From Ktedonobacter robiniae (GTDB taxonomy: Bacteria; Chloroflexota; Ktedonobacteria; Ktedonobacterales; Ktedonobacteraceae): a DNA stretch of 64,000 nucleotides. The stretch is taken from the NCBI RefSeq assembly GCF_016587375.1, contig NZ_BNJG01000001.1, forward strand, positions 4,284,001 through 4,348,000, given 5' to 3'. Under the pieces are notes generated by a model that did not search any database, was not told the DNA's origin, and saw only the letters and a program-made list of their open reading frames with translations. Shown here piece after piece: positions 43,160 through 52,048 of the stretch; positions within the stretch are counted from its first letter, which is position 1, and every line of letters begins with the position of its first letter. Position numbers and translations under genes: made by a program.

Positions 43160-45721
43160 ATGAAAATTACCATTCCAGAGTTTTGTCTTGTGGTGTTGAT
43201 TGGGCCGTCGGGCTCGGGAAAATCAACCTTCGCGCACACTCACTTTAAGCCAACTGAAACCATCTCATCTGACTTCTGCCGCGGCCTGGTCTCCGATGAC
43301 GAGAATGATCAGACCATCTCGAGCGACGCCTTTGATGTGCTCTACTATATTGCCGGCAAACGCCTTGCCCTTGGTAAATTGACGGTTATTGATGCAACGA
43401 ATGTCAGAGCCGAGGATCGTAAGCGCCTCTTTGAGTTGGCGCGCGCGTACCATGCCCTGGCGGTTGGCATCGTCTTTAACCTGCCCGAGAAGTTCTGTCA
43501 TGAGCGTAACAGCCAGCGTCCAGACCGGCAGTTTGGGCCACACGTGGTGCACCGTCAGCTCAACGAGATGCGTCGCTCGTTTGGCTCGCTGCGTCGCGAG
43601 GGTTTTCATCACCTCTACTTTCTGGATTCCGCTGAGAAGGTGGCGTCCGTCGAGATCGAGTGTGAGCGTGTCTGGAACAACCGCAAGGATGAGCATGGTC
43701 CTTTGGACATCATCGGCGATGTGCATGGCTGCTTTGAGGAGCTACAGACGCTCCTGGAGCGGCTAGGCTACCAGGTGACCAGCGAGGTTGGTGCGCAGGG
43801 TAAGACCTATCACGTCACGCATCCCGAGGGGCGCAAGGTTGTCTTTCTTGGCGACCTGGTGGATCGTGGTCCGGCCACGCCCGAGGTCTTACGCCTGGTC
43901 ATGGATATGGTTGAGCAGGGGAGCGCGCTGTGTGTGCCGGGCAACCATGATGCCAAGTTGTGGCGCAAACTGGATGGGCGTAACGTCCAGGTGCGGCATG
44001 GCCTGGCGGAGACGCTAGAGCAGATGGAAAAGGAAGCGCCGGAGTTTCACGCGCGAGTCAAGAAGTTCCTGGATAGCCTGATCAGCCACTATGTGCTCGA
44101 CGATGGCAAGCTTGTTGTGGCGCACGCAGGTCTGAAGGCCGAGATGCATGGGCGTACCTCGCGAGCCGTGCGTGAGTTCGCCCTGTATGGCGAGACGACC
44201 GGTGAAACCGACGAATTTGGTCTCCCCGTTCGCTACAACTGGGCGGCAGAGTATCGCGGCCAGGCCCTCGTTGTCTATGGGCATACTCCCGTTCCCGAGG
44301 CCGAGTGGCTGAACAACACCATTAATATCGATGGTGGTTGTGTCTTTGGCGGCAAGCTCATTGCGTTGCGCTACCCTGAGCGTGAACTGGTGGAGGTATC
44401 CGCCCTCCAGGCCTATAGTGACCCGGTGCGCCCGCTTCAGGTGCCGGAGTCCAAGCTCTCGGCGCAGCAGCAACATGACGACCTGCTGGATATCGAAGAT
44501 GTCTCAGGGAAGCGCTATATCCCTACCCGACTCAAGCAGACCGTGGCTATTCGTGAAGAGAACGCCGTCGCGGCCCTGGAGATCATGAGCCGTTTCGCTG
44601 CCAATCCCAAGTGGCTGTTATATCTGCCGCCAACCATGTCACCCGCGGAGACGAGCCGCGAGCCGGGCTTCCTTGAGCATCCTAGAGAGGCCTTTGCCTA
44701 CTATCGTGAGGAAGGCATTGAGCGTGTGATCTGCGAAGAGAAGCACATGGGGTCGCGCGCCGTAGTGATTGTCTGTCGAGACGAAGAGGTCGCACGCCAA
44801 CGCTTTGGCGTCATTGGTGAGGGGAGCGGCATCTGCTACACGCGAACGGGACGACGCTTCTTTGAAGATGCATCCCTGGAGGCAGAACTATTGCAGCGCC
44901 TACGCGCGGCACTGGAGCGTGCCAACTTCTGGACGCGCTTTGAGACTGACTGGGTCTGCCTGGATTGTGAGTTGATGCCCTGGTCTGTCAAGGCGCAGTC
45001 GCTACTGCTGAAGCAATACGCGGCGGTTGGGGCGGCCTCGCGTGCTTCGCTGGGCAATGCTGTTTCCTCGCTCCGCCAGGCGGCTGAGCAGGGCGTAGAG
45101 GTTGGGGATCTGCTTAAGCGCTATGAGCAGCGCGAGCGCCTGGCAGGGCGTTATGTCGATGCCTATCGTTGCTATTGCTGGCCCGTTACCTCGCTGGATG
45201 ACCTGAAACTGGCCCCTTTCCACCTTCTGGCAACGGAGGGACGGACCTACTTTGAGCGAGAGCATACCTGGCATATGCAGACGCTGGCCGAGATTTGCGC
45301 GCAGGATGAGCAGGTCCTGCTGGCAACGGCGTACCAGGTCGTGGACCTCACGAATGAGGCTAGCATCCAGACAGGCATTGACTGGTGGTTAGAGTTGACG
45401 GGACGTGGTGGTGAGGGTATGGTCGTCAAACCAATCAACTTTATTGCCCAGGGGAAACACGGCCTGGTGCAGCCCGCGATCAAGAGCCGCGGCCCGGAGT
45501 ACCTGCGTATCATTTACGGGCCAGAGTATAGCGAACCAGAGTACCTGGAGCGTTTGCGGAAACGTGGTCTGTCAGCTAAGCGTTCAATGGCTTTGCGCGA
45601 ATTCGCCCTTGGCGTGGAGGCGCTGGAGCGCTTTGTCAAATTGCAGCCGCTGCGGGGCGTGCATGAATGCGTCTTTGGGGTTCTGGCCCTGGAGAGCGAG
45701 CCAGTCGATCCACGCTTATAG
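43160..45721 (+). CDS. pnkP: Polynucleotide kinase-phosphatase-ligase PnkP
   Basis: An 853-residue RNA-repair enzyme with three parts. The N-terminal kinase has P-loop GPSGSGKST (15-23). The central metallophosphatase has GDVHG (186-190), GDLVDRG (231-237) and GNHD (261-264), with further His motifs (AHAGLKAE, YGHTPVPE). The C-terminal part is a ligase/adenylyltransferase-like domain with motif EEKHMGSR near residues 526-533 and a Lys nucleophile (K528). Together they heal and seal cleaved RNA ends, with Hen1 methylating the end. ATG 43160 follows the hen1 stop by 16 bases. The C-terminal half is full length, so ligase function should be intact. Confidence 0.95.
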   Translation: MKITIPEFCLVVLIGPSGSGKSTFAHTHFKPTETISSDFCRGLVSDDENDQTISSDAFDVLYYIAGKRLALGKLTVIDATNVRAEDRKRLFELARAYHALAVGIVFNLPEKFCHERNSQRPDRQFGPHVVHRQLNEMRRSFGSLRREGFHHLYFLDSAEKVASVEIECERVWNNRKDEHGPLDIIGDVHGCFEELQTLLERLGYQVTSEVGAQGKTYHVTHPEGRKVVFLGDLVDRGPATPEVLRLVMDMVEQGSALCVPGNHDAKLWRKLDGRNVQVRHGLAETLEQMEKEAPEFHARVKKFLDSLISHYVLDDGKLVVAHAGLKAEMHGRTSRAVREFALYGETTGETDEFGLPVRYNWAAEYRGQALVVYGHTPVPEAEWLNNTINIDGGCVFGGKLIALRYPERELVEVSALQAYSDPVRPLQVPESKLSAQQQHDDLLDIEDVSGKRYIPTRLKQTVAIREENAVAALEIMSRFAANPKWLLYLPPTMSPAETSREPGFLEHPREAFAYYREEGIERVICEEKHMGSRAVVIVCRDEEVARQRFGVIGEGSGICYTRTGRRFFEDASLEAELLQRLRAALERANFWTRFETDWVCLDCELMPWSVKAQSLLLKQYAAVGAASRASLGNAVSSLRQAAEQGVEVGDLLKRYEQRERLAGRYVDAYRCYCWPVTSLDDLKLAPFHLLATEGRTYFEREHTWHMQTLAEICAQDEQVLLATAYQVVDLTNEASIQTGIDWWLELTGRGGEGMVVKPINFIAQGKHGLVQPAIKSRGPEYLRIIYGPEYSEPEYLERLRKRGLSAKRSMALREFALGVEALERFVKLQPLRGVHECVFGVLALESEPVDPRL

Positions 45722-45810
45722 GAATTGATGGCCGGGGTAGAAAGATTTGATTTTGTGCTGCCTGGCCCTCCCAAACTTGGCTGCCTCACCTATACTCAAG
45801 ATGGAATGCC

Positions 45811-45846
45811 CTATGCCCACGTGCTATGCCAGTGGGCATAGTTTTT
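45811..45846 (+). terminator. Rho-independent terminator after pnkP
   Basis: Arms 45811-45820 and 45832-45841 (CTATGCCCAC / GTGGGCATAG) followed by TTTTT at 45842-45846, about 90 bases past the pnkP stop. Confidence 0.85.
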
Positions 45847-45847
45847 G

Positions 45848-45856
45848 TGATATAAT
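45848..45856 (+). promoter_or_regulatory. Extended -10 promoter candidate for UMP kinase gene
   Basis: TG-A-TATAAT immediately downstream of the pnkP terminator. No good -35 box is visible at the usual distance. The family 1 repeat lies between it and the gene. Confidence 0.4.
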
Positions 45857-45897
45857 CACCGCGGCGTATGACCCAGTGAATACGCACAAAGAAGTAT

Positions 45898-46003
45898 GAT
45901 CTTATTCCGAACCCCAACCCCCATTCGGGGGCGCAGCGCCACTTGCGTGTCTAGCGCTTCCCCCATTTGGGGACACGCGCGCTCAGGGTTTTCGGAGAAG
46001 AAG
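45898..46003. repeat. Dispersed palindromic repeat, family 1, full-length copy (106 bp)
   Basis: Ends GATCTTATTCCGAACCCC and GGGTTTTCGGAGAAGAAG are imperfect inverted repeats. Inside are CCCCATTCGGGG and CCCCATTTGGGG hairpins and CTAGCGCTTC. An 8-base GAAGTATG occurs at 45891-45898 and again at 46000-46007, which might be a target duplication, though the second copy overlaps the element end. It lies immediately upstream of the UMP kinase start. Confidence 0.75.
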
Positions 46004-46023
46004 TATGCAGAGGAAAATTACAC

Positions 46024-46728
46024 ATGGCACCTGAATATAAAGAAGCACACGTTATCAAGTTGGGTGGTTCAATGATTGTTCCCAATGGCGGCGTCAACGT
46101 CGAGTTCTTAAAAGAGTTTAACTTGTTTATTCGCAAGCAGGTGCAGGAATATCAGCGACGCTTTTTTATCTTTGTGGGTGGGGGAAAGCTAGCGCGCAAC
46201 TATCGCGACGCTGGTGCGGTCATTACTGGTCACGCGCTTGATAATGAGGACCTGGATTGGCTGGGTGTACATGCCACGCGCCTGAACGCGCAACTCTTTC
46301 GCACGGTCTTTAAAGATCTGGCGCATCCCGCCATCATCAAGGACTATAGCCTGATTCTTAAGCCAGACAAGCCTATCGTCATCGCCGCCGGGTGGAAGCC
46401 TGGCTGGTCGACAGATTATGTCGCGACTGTGTTAGCTCAGGATTACAACATCGCCTCCATCCTTAAACTGAGCAATACAGATTATATTTACGATAGTGAT
46501 CCACGCCAGAATTCCGAAGCCAAACCCATTGAAGAGATCTCCTGGAGAGATTATCGCTCCATGATAGGTGATACCTGGGTTCCTGGCGCGAGCGCTCCTT
46601 TTGACCCCATTGCCTCCAAGCTGGCCTCAGAACTGAGTTTGCGTGTGATGTATATGAAAGCCAACAATCTGTCGAATGTTGAGAAGGCGCTCAATGGCGA
46701 GTCTTTTGCGGGGACTGTGATCTCATAG
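46024..46728 (+). CDS. Archaeal-type UMP kinase (amino acid kinase family)
   Basis: A 234-residue kinase of the amino acid kinase fold. HVIKLGGSMIVPNGGVNVEFL, IFVGGGKLARNYRDAG, LDWLGVHATRLNAQLFR, IVIAAGWKPGWSTDYVATVLAQ and LSNTDYIYDSDPRQNSEAKPIEEI all fit the uridylate kinase branch described from archaea, which phosphorylates UMP to UDP. AGAGGA lies about 10 bases before ATG 46024. No pyrimidine gene is adjacent. A second bacterial PyrH may exist elsewhere; I cannot tell. An amino acid kinase with another substrate is less likely. Confidence 0.8.
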   Translation: MAPEYKEAHVIKLGGSMIVPNGGVNVEFLKEFNLFIRKQVQEYQRRFFIFVGGGKLARNYRDAGAVITGHALDNEDLDWLGVHATRLNAQLFRTVFKDLAHPAIIKDYSLILKPDKPIVIAAGWKPGWSTDYVATVLAQDYNIASILKLSNTDYIYDSDPRQNSEAKPIEEISWRDYRSMIGDTWVPGASAPFDPIASKLASELSLRVMYMKANNLSNVEKALNGESFAGTVIS

Positions 46729-47029
46729 CCGTTTCTCTTGAGCGAGTTCAGGTCTGCTGCCTGCTGTCTCTCTATCCTGGTTTCAAGCGTGATAAAGACG
46801 GAACCCCTTACGCGATATCTGGATTAATCCAGCGTTTATCGATGTGGTAAGGGGTTGATTCCCGTCTCGTAGAACGTTCGTCCAGTCGGTATGCTAGATA
46901 TAGATGGCAAATGCCGTCTGTGCAAGCATCAGCTTGCCCTTCTGGAACTTCATCTCCTACAATACACAGGGGAGCCGAGCGCGTCAACGTATTGAAAGTA
47001 GTTTCGCATAGATATGACGAGGAGCTTGT
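46729..47029. other. Intergenic region with a nested palindrome before transketolase
   Basis: 300 bases with no convincing gene. Arms AACCCCTTAC (46802-46811) and GTAAGGGGTT (46847-46856) enclose CGATA/TATCG and an inner 14-base palindrome CTGGATTAATCCAG (46819-46832). It could be the terminator of the UMP kinase gene or a leader structure of transketolase. Confidence 0.5.
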
Positions 47030-48892
47030 ATGACAACGACGCAAACGCAACCGCAGATTCAGCAGTGGACAAACCTCGCTCAGCAATTACGTGTGGACAG
47101 TATCCGTTGCACGACGACTGCTGGTTCGGGGCATCCCACCTCTTCCATGTCAGCGGCTGATCTGATGGCCGTGTTGATGATCAGCTATTTGCGGTATGAC
47201 TTTGACAATCCAAAACATCCCAACAATGATCACCTGATCTTCTCCAAGGGGCATGCCGCGCCCTTGCTCTACTCGATGTATAAGGCGGCAGGCGCGATTG
47301 ATGACGCAGAATTGATGACGCTGCGTAAGTTTGGTAGTCGCCTGGAGGGGCATCCCACCCCCGCTCTGCCGTATGTCGACGTCGCGACTGGCTCGCTTGG
47401 GCAGGGTTTGCCGATTGGCGTTGGCGTGGCGATGGCGGGTAAGTACCTGGATAAGTTACCCTACCATGTCTGGGTGGTGCTTGGCGATAGTGAAATGGCC
47501 GAAGGCTCTATCTGGGAAGCCTGCGACAAGGCTGGCTTCTATAAGACGGATCACCTGATTGCTATTCTGGACTGCAATCGTCTGGGCCAGCGTGGTGAGA
47601 CCGAGCTGGGCTGGAATACAGCGGCCTACGCGGCCCGTGCGCAGGCTTTTGGCTGGCATGCCATCGAAATTGATGGCCACGACTATGAGCAGATCAACCA
47701 GGCCTATGCCGAGGCGCTTCAGACCGAAGGCAGGCCTACGATGATCATCGCCAAAACCAAGAAGGGCAAGGGCGTCTCCTTTCTTGAGAACAAGGAGGGC
47801 TGGCATGGCAAGCCCGTTCCCAAGGATAAAGAAGATGAGGCCTTGCAAGAACTACATCGTCCAGCGCGGAGCATGACCTTCTCAGTACAGAAGCCCGAGA
47901 ACCTCCAGCCCGCCTCCATTCCCCCGGCCAAAGCTGTCGACCTGCCGCGCTACGAAGTAGGATCTTCCGAGGCGACGCGTAAGGCCTATGGCGACGCCCT
48001 GAAGGCGCTTGGTGACGCCGATGGACATGTAGTGGCTATGGATGGTGAGGTCAGCAACTCTACCTATGCGCAAGAGTTCGCCAAGGCCTTCCCAGAGCGC
48101 TTCTTTGAGCAGTTCATCGCGGAGCAGCAACTGGTGGCGACCGCGATTGGCATGCAGGTGCGGCACTATATCCCCTTTGCTTCAACCTTTGCGGCCTTCT
48201 TCTCGCGTGCCTATGACTTTATCCGCATGGGGGCTATCTCGCGGGCGAACATCCGCCTGTGCGGCTCGCATGCTGGTGTCTCTATTGGCGAAGATGGACC
48301 TTCGCAGATGGCCCTTGAGGACCTGGCGATGATGCGCGCCGTCTTTGGCAGCACGGTCTTGTATCCATCTGACCCCAACCAGGCAGCACAACTGGTCGCA
48401 GAGATGGCGAAGCATGATGGCATTGTCTACCTGCGTAGTACGCGTGAGAAGACCCCAGTTCTCTATGCTCCAGACGAGAAATTCACCGTTGGTGGCAGCA
48501 AAGTCGTTAAGCAGTCGGCTCAGGATAAAGTGACCGTGGTCGCGGCAGGTATCACCCTGCACGAAGCCTTGAAGGCCTATGAGCAACTGAAGGGCGAGAA
48601 TATTCACGCTCGTATCATCGATGCCTACTCCGTCAAGCCAATTGACGAAGAGACCATCCTGGCGGCGGCGGAAGAGGCAGGCAATAAGATCGTGACGGTT
48701 GAAGATCACTGGCCCGAGGGCGGCCTGGGCGATGCCGTGACCGAGGTTTTCACCCAGCGTGATGGCCCCATGCCCCAGGTCGTGAAACTGGCGGTCCAGA
48801 GCATGCCCGGCTCCGGCACCCCTGCGGAACTGTTGGAAGAGGCTGGCATCAGCGCGCACCACATTGTGCAAGCGGTGAAAGCCCTCATCTAG
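47030..48892 (+). CDS. tkt: Transketolase
   Basis: A 620-residue thiamine-diphosphate enzyme moving two-carbon units between sugar phosphates in the pentose phosphate and Calvin-type pathways. TAGSGHPTSSMSAADLMAVL, FSKGHAAPLLYSM, GSLGQGLPIGVGVAMAG, VLGDSEMAEGSIWEACDKAGF (with the GDSE in the TPP-binding motif), and the pyrimidine domain IRLCGSHAGVSIGEDGPSQMALEDLAMM are clear. The ATG at 47030 opens the ORF. It is a shorter-than-usual variant close to archaeal/Chloroflexota-type single-chain transketolases. It is followed by a short hairpin. Confidence 0.93.
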   Translation: MTTTQTQPQIQQWTNLAQQLRVDSIRCTTTAGSGHPTSSMSAADLMAVLMISYLRYDFDNPKHPNNDHLIFSKGHAAPLLYSMYKAAGAIDDAELMTLRKFGSRLEGHPTPALPYVDVATGSLGQGLPIGVGVAMAGKYLDKLPYHVWVVLGDSEMAEGSIWEACDKAGFYKTDHLIAILDCNRLGQRGETELGWNTAAYAARAQAFGWHAIEIDGHDYEQINQAYAEALQTEGRPTMIIAKTKKGKGVSFLENKEGWHGKPVPKDKEDEALQELHRPARSMTFSVQKPENLQPASIPPAKAVDLPRYEVGSSEATRKAYGDALKALGDADGHVVAMDGEVSNSTYAQEFAKAFPERFFEQFIAEQQLVATAIGMQVRHYIPFASTFAAFFSRAYDFIRMGAISRANIRLCGSHAGVSIGEDGPSQMALEDLAMMRAVFGSTVLYPSDPNQAAQLVAEMAKHDGIVYLRSTREKTPVLYAPDEKFTVGGSKVVKQSAQDKVTVVAAGITLHEALKAYEQLKGENIHARIIDAYSVKPIDEETILAAAEEAGNKIVTVEDHWPEGGLGDAVTEVFTQRDGPMPQVVKLAVQSMPGSGTPAELLEEAGISAHHIVQAVKALI

Positions 48893-48926
48893 CCCTGGCA
48901 ACTGAATAGTATAGTGTAGAATAAAC

Positions 48927-48956
48927 GCGGCGAGGTCCAACTAAGGGCCTCGCCGC
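48927..48956 (+). terminator. Hairpin after transketolase
   Basis: Arms GCGGCGAGG (48927-48935) and CCTCGCCGC (48948-48956) with a 12-base loop, 35 bases past the stop. Only a weak T tail. Confidence 0.65.
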
Positions 48957-49077
48957 TTGCTGTCCTTGCGAACAGGAACATTTGCATTTGAAATACTACA
49001 CATCCCTTTCCGCTTTTGGATTTTGCCAGTGTATAGAGAGAGTAGGGCGTGCCAAGAGCGGTTTAAAGAACCACTCT

Positions 49078-49148
49078 ATGGGCTATGGTGGAAAAATGCC
49101 CGCAGCATTTTTCCACCATAGCCCATACCTCTGCGAAGCGTCGCAGAC
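49078..49148. repeat. Dispersed hairpin repeat, family 2, with 22-bp perfect stem
   Basis: Arms 49078-49099 and 49105-49126 pair perfectly. The flank at 49134-49148 is a reverse-orientation relative of the GCCTGYGGCGCTC motif. It lies between transketolase and RNase H genes. Confidence 0.6.
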
Positions 49149-49214
49149 GCTGAGAAATCTGTCCGAACAGTGTAAAATAGGCTCAGGTTCTTTCTCTAAG
49201 GAAAGGGATAAAAG

Positions 49215-50024
49215 TTGAGTACAATGGATATTGGAAATCAATCACTCGAATGGGATTCAGTTCTCAAGGCCAGCATCGATCTGGATGCGCGTAAGGCCTT
49301 GCCGAAGTTAGATGCGCGTGGAATCGTGGCTTTTACTGATGGAGCGTGTATCAAGAATCCGGGTGGTCCCGCGGGCTGGAGCGCGTTGTTGTGGGCAGCG
49401 GTTGACAGTAACAATGGCATTATGGCCCAGGGGGCTGCGTGTCTGGAGTGTTATGGGCATATCCCCAAGGCGCCGACTACCACGAATAATCGTGCCGAGA
49501 TCTCGGCTGTGCTGGCGGTGCTCTCCATTGCGCCTCCTACGTTGCCGCTGAAGATCTACAGTGATAGCGAGTATACGATTAAGGTTGCGCAAGGCATTTT
49601 TCAGATGAAGGCCAACCCGGATCTCTGGCAGATCTATCGTCAGCTACTCAGCTATCGCAAGCAGCCGCCTACCTTTGAATGGGTGCGTGGGCATGCCGGG
49701 CACGCACAGAATGAGCGCGCCGATGAACTGGCAGGATTGGGCGTCTTTAATGGCGATACCGCAGCCTTTAAGCGCTGGGAAGCCACACAGACTGCCGAGG
49801 CCAAATCGGGAATGTCTACAGGTGAACTGGCACAGTTGCGGCGCCAGGTCCAGACGGTAAAGGCTTTTTTTGAGACACAGGCGCGTGGCGGTGGGCGTAT
49901 TAGCGAGCAGGAACGTCGCTTTATCGATGATATGGCGAAGCGGATGCAGAAAAACACGTTCGCGCCAAGTGAGAAGCAACGCAACTGGGTCAAAGTGCTA
50001 GCTTCAAAATATAAAGTTCAATAG
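49215..50024 (+). CDS. Ribonuclease H type I with C-terminal extension
   Basis: A 269-residue protein. The RNase HI domain spans about 35-180: VAFTDGACIKNPGGPAGWSALLW (Asp 1), TTNNRAEISAVLAVLSI (Glu), KIYSDSEYTIKVAQGIF (Asp), FEWVRGHAGHAQNERADELAGLG (His and Asp). It degrades RNA in RNA-DNA hybrids. A roughly 80-residue helical C-terminal tail follows that normal RNase HI lacks. GGGA is 7 bases before TTG 49215, though ATG 49224 could be used. No operon partner is clear. Confidence 0.88.
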   Translation: MSTMDIGNQSLEWDSVLKASIDLDARKALPKLDARGIVAFTDGACIKNPGGPAGWSALLWAAVDSNNGIMAQGAACLECYGHIPKAPTTTNNRAEISAVLAVLSIAPPTLPLKIYSDSEYTIKVAQGIFQMKANPDLWQIYRQLLSYRKQPPTFEWVRGHAGHAQNERADELAGLGVFNGDTAAFKRWEATQTAEAKSGMSTGELAQLRRQVQTVKAFFETQARGGGRISEQERRFIDDMAKRMQKNTFAPSEKQRNWVKVLASKYKVQ

Positions 50025-50225
50025 AGCTATGTGGAAGCAAACGTTGTAGATAGGTAACAGCACCGTTTAAGCCATTATATGCAGGTTTTCGTTACTGGAA
50101 TATGTGATACACTAGCAGAGGTTGAGGGGGAGTACGTCTCTACCTCTCCGGCAACGTGAACCCTGCATTTCGCTCTCGCGTATGCTTGATGGTGTGTTTC
50201 TTGATTGAAGCGAAAGGATTGCATC

Positions 50226-50930
50226 TTGAAAGATCAAGTGGTGCAGCAGTTGAAAGAGAATCTGCATTTACTGCACGAGCCTATCGGATTGGCGTTTGTC
50301 GAACAAATTCCTACGGATGTCGCCCATGTCGCGAAACGCGTCCCCTCTGCCTGTACCTTCTGGCGCCTGGCGGAACAGGGCGTCTTCTACGCGGGAGCGG
50401 AGGATCACCAGGAGTGCCCCATTGGGATGATGACCATGGGTTTTCAGATGCCAGCCTCCGACCAGGAACGGGCGCAGGCGCTTGTAGAGACGATGGCCAG
50501 CGTAAAGTATTTCTCGCCGGCCGAAGTAAGTGCGCTGCCCACAGTGCAGAAGCCGCACCAGTATATTGTGTATGGTCGCCTGGACCAGTTGCCTCTGGAC
50601 CCGGATGTCGTCCTCTGTCGCATGAATACGCAACAGGCCATGCTGGTGGCTGAGGCCATGGGACAGGTCAACTGGCTCCAGGGGGGACAGAGTGCCTTTG
50701 GTCGCCCAACCTGTGGAGTTATTCCGCGTACTTTGCAGACTGGGGAGGTCTCATTGAGCTTTGGATGTGTGGGGGCGCGTACATATATCGAACTGACGCC
50801 AGAGGAAGTTATCCTGACGCTCCCTGGCGAACAGTTAGCTGAACTGGCTGAGCGCTTGCAGACCATTGTGGAGGCCAATGCTGCGCTTGCGCCCTATCAC
50901 CAGCAGCAGAAAGCACTATTCCTCGCTTAA
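50226..50930 (+). CDS. DUF169 family protein
   Basis: A 234-residue protein of the DUF169 family: EPIGLAFVEQIPTDVAHVAKRVPSACTFWRLAEQGVFYAGAEDHQECPIGMMTMGF and YFSPAEVSALPTVQKPHQYIVYGRLDQLPLDPDVVLCRMNTQQAMLVAEA. Several conserved Cys and the CPIGMMT motif are features of the family, whose function is not established. AAAGGA is 7 bases before TTG 50226, which I take as the start; the open frame begins at 50205. An APH-like kinase gene follows 32 bases after the stop, so they may be co-transcribed. Confidence 0.82.
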   Translation: MKDQVVQQLKENLHLLHEPIGLAFVEQIPTDVAHVAKRVPSACTFWRLAEQGVFYAGAEDHQECPIGMMTMGFQMPASDQERAQALVETMASVKYFSPAEVSALPTVQKPHQYIVYGRLDQLPLDPDVVLCRMNTQQAMLVAEAMGQVNWLQGGQSAFGRPTCGVIPRTLQTGEVSLSFGCVGARTYIELTPEEVILTLPGEQLAELAERLQTIVEANAALAPYHQQQKALFLA

Positions 50931-50962
50931 GTCGCGTGGAATGTGTCTTTAAGAAGGATTGT

Positions 50963-51970
50963 ATGAAGAGAAATCATGCTCAAATGCTCTGTGTAGCTTA
51001 TGAGCTAGGCGAGTTGTCCACCCGGCCACAAGCGGTGCAGGGTGGACTATTGCACCAGATGTGGCGCCTGGATACAATGCGTGGGAGATACGCGGTAAAG
51101 CAACTCAATCCTGCCATTATGCGCAAGCCAGGGATTGGGGAGGCTTATCGTACCTCAGAGCGTATTGCCCTGGAGATGCACGGGCATGGGGTGCCTGCCA
51201 TCGTTGCACTCCAACGGGAGGGCGATCCCCTCTATGAGGTAGAGGGAGCCTCCTATCTCGTCTATGACTGGTGCGAGGGCAAGGCACTTGCTTCAGAAGC
51301 AAGCGAGCCGGGGCAGGCGTGCCAGATGGGGCACCTGCTTGGGCAGATGCATAGCGTGAAGATGAGCATGCTGGGTGTGGAGGATGAGGAGTGGCGGAGC
51401 TTTGACGAGGAGGTGTGGGATATGCTAACCTTCCACGCGGCCTCGCAGAATCTGGATTGGGCCTACATCGCGCGCTCAATGCTACCTCGCTTACTGACCT
51501 GGAGTCGTTTGTATGAGGTGGCGGGCCAGCAATTGGGGCGGCACCAGATCGTGAGTCATCGCGACCTGGACCAGAAAAACGTGTTGTGGCGGGATGACCA
51601 GACGCCTTATGTCATTGACTGGGAGGCGGCTGGCCTGATAAATCCGACGCTTGAACTGGTTGGAGCGGCTCTCTCCTGGAGTGGGCTTGTTGTTGGTGAT
51701 GTGCGTAAAGAGAGCTTTGACGCGGTTATAGAAGCTTACCGTCAGGTGGGTGGTGCAATTCGTGATAAAAGCGAGGTCGCGTTGCATGGCTTGATGGGAA
51801 CCTGGCTGGGCTGGTTGCTTTTCAATATGCGGCGCTCACTGGGAGAATCTGTTGAGCGCGAAGAGGAGCGGGACCTGGGTATGCGCGAGACGAGCATGAC
51901 GCTAAAGCTCCTACGCACGTTTGATGACCATCTCCCCATCTGGGCAGGCTGGCTCGATGCGTGGCGATAG
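50963..51970 (+). CDS. Aminoglycoside phosphotransferase-fold (APH/choline kinase) protein
   Basis: A 335-residue APH-family kinase fold. RYAVKQLNPAIM holds the Lys, IVSHRDLDQKNVLW the catalytic HRD-type loop with Asn, and YVIDWEAAGLINP the DFG-equivalent Asp. Substrates of this family include antibiotics, choline, homoserine and other small molecules; I cannot choose. AAGAAGGA precedes ATG 50963. It follows the DUF169 gene by 32 bases. Its stop codon lies within a 38-bp perfect hairpin. Confidence 0.85.
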   Translation: MKRNHAQMLCVAYELGELSTRPQAVQGGLLHQMWRLDTMRGRYAVKQLNPAIMRKPGIGEAYRTSERIALEMHGHGVPAIVALQREGDPLYEVEGASYLVYDWCEGKALASEASEPGQACQMGHLLGQMHSVKMSMLGVEDEEWRSFDEEVWDMLTFHAASQNLDWAYIARSMLPRLLTWSRLYEVAGQQLGRHQIVSHRDLDQKNVLWRDDQTPYVIDWEAAGLINPTLELVGAALSWSGLVVGDVRKESFDAVIEAYRQVGGAIRDKSEVALHGLMGTWLGWLLFNMRRSLGESVEREEERDLGMRETSMTLKLLRTFDDHLPIWAGWLDAWR

Positions 51971-52048
51971 AATTAACAGGGTGTGTGGAATGCGCTGTGA
52001 CAGCCTGTGGCTGTCACAGCGCATTCCACACACCCTGTTAATTCTATC
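51966..52048. terminator. 38-bp perfect hairpin joining two convergent stop codons
   Basis: Arms 51966-52003 and 52011-52048 are perfectly complementary, and two more pairs are possible at the loop. The left arm begins within the APH gene's last codons, including its TAG. The right arm ends at the last base of the minus-strand esterase-like gene. It is the longest stem in the window. Confidence 0.8.

Noticed and set aside
41716..45721. A ribotoxin or nuclease partner beside hen1-pnkP
   Set aside because: I looked for a colicin-like or VapC-like gene around the operon and found none in the flanks.
45891..46007. GAAGTATG flanks as a definite target-site duplication
   Set aside because: The right copy overlaps the repeat's own GAAG end, and the other copies lack a clear duplication, so I keep it only as a possibility.
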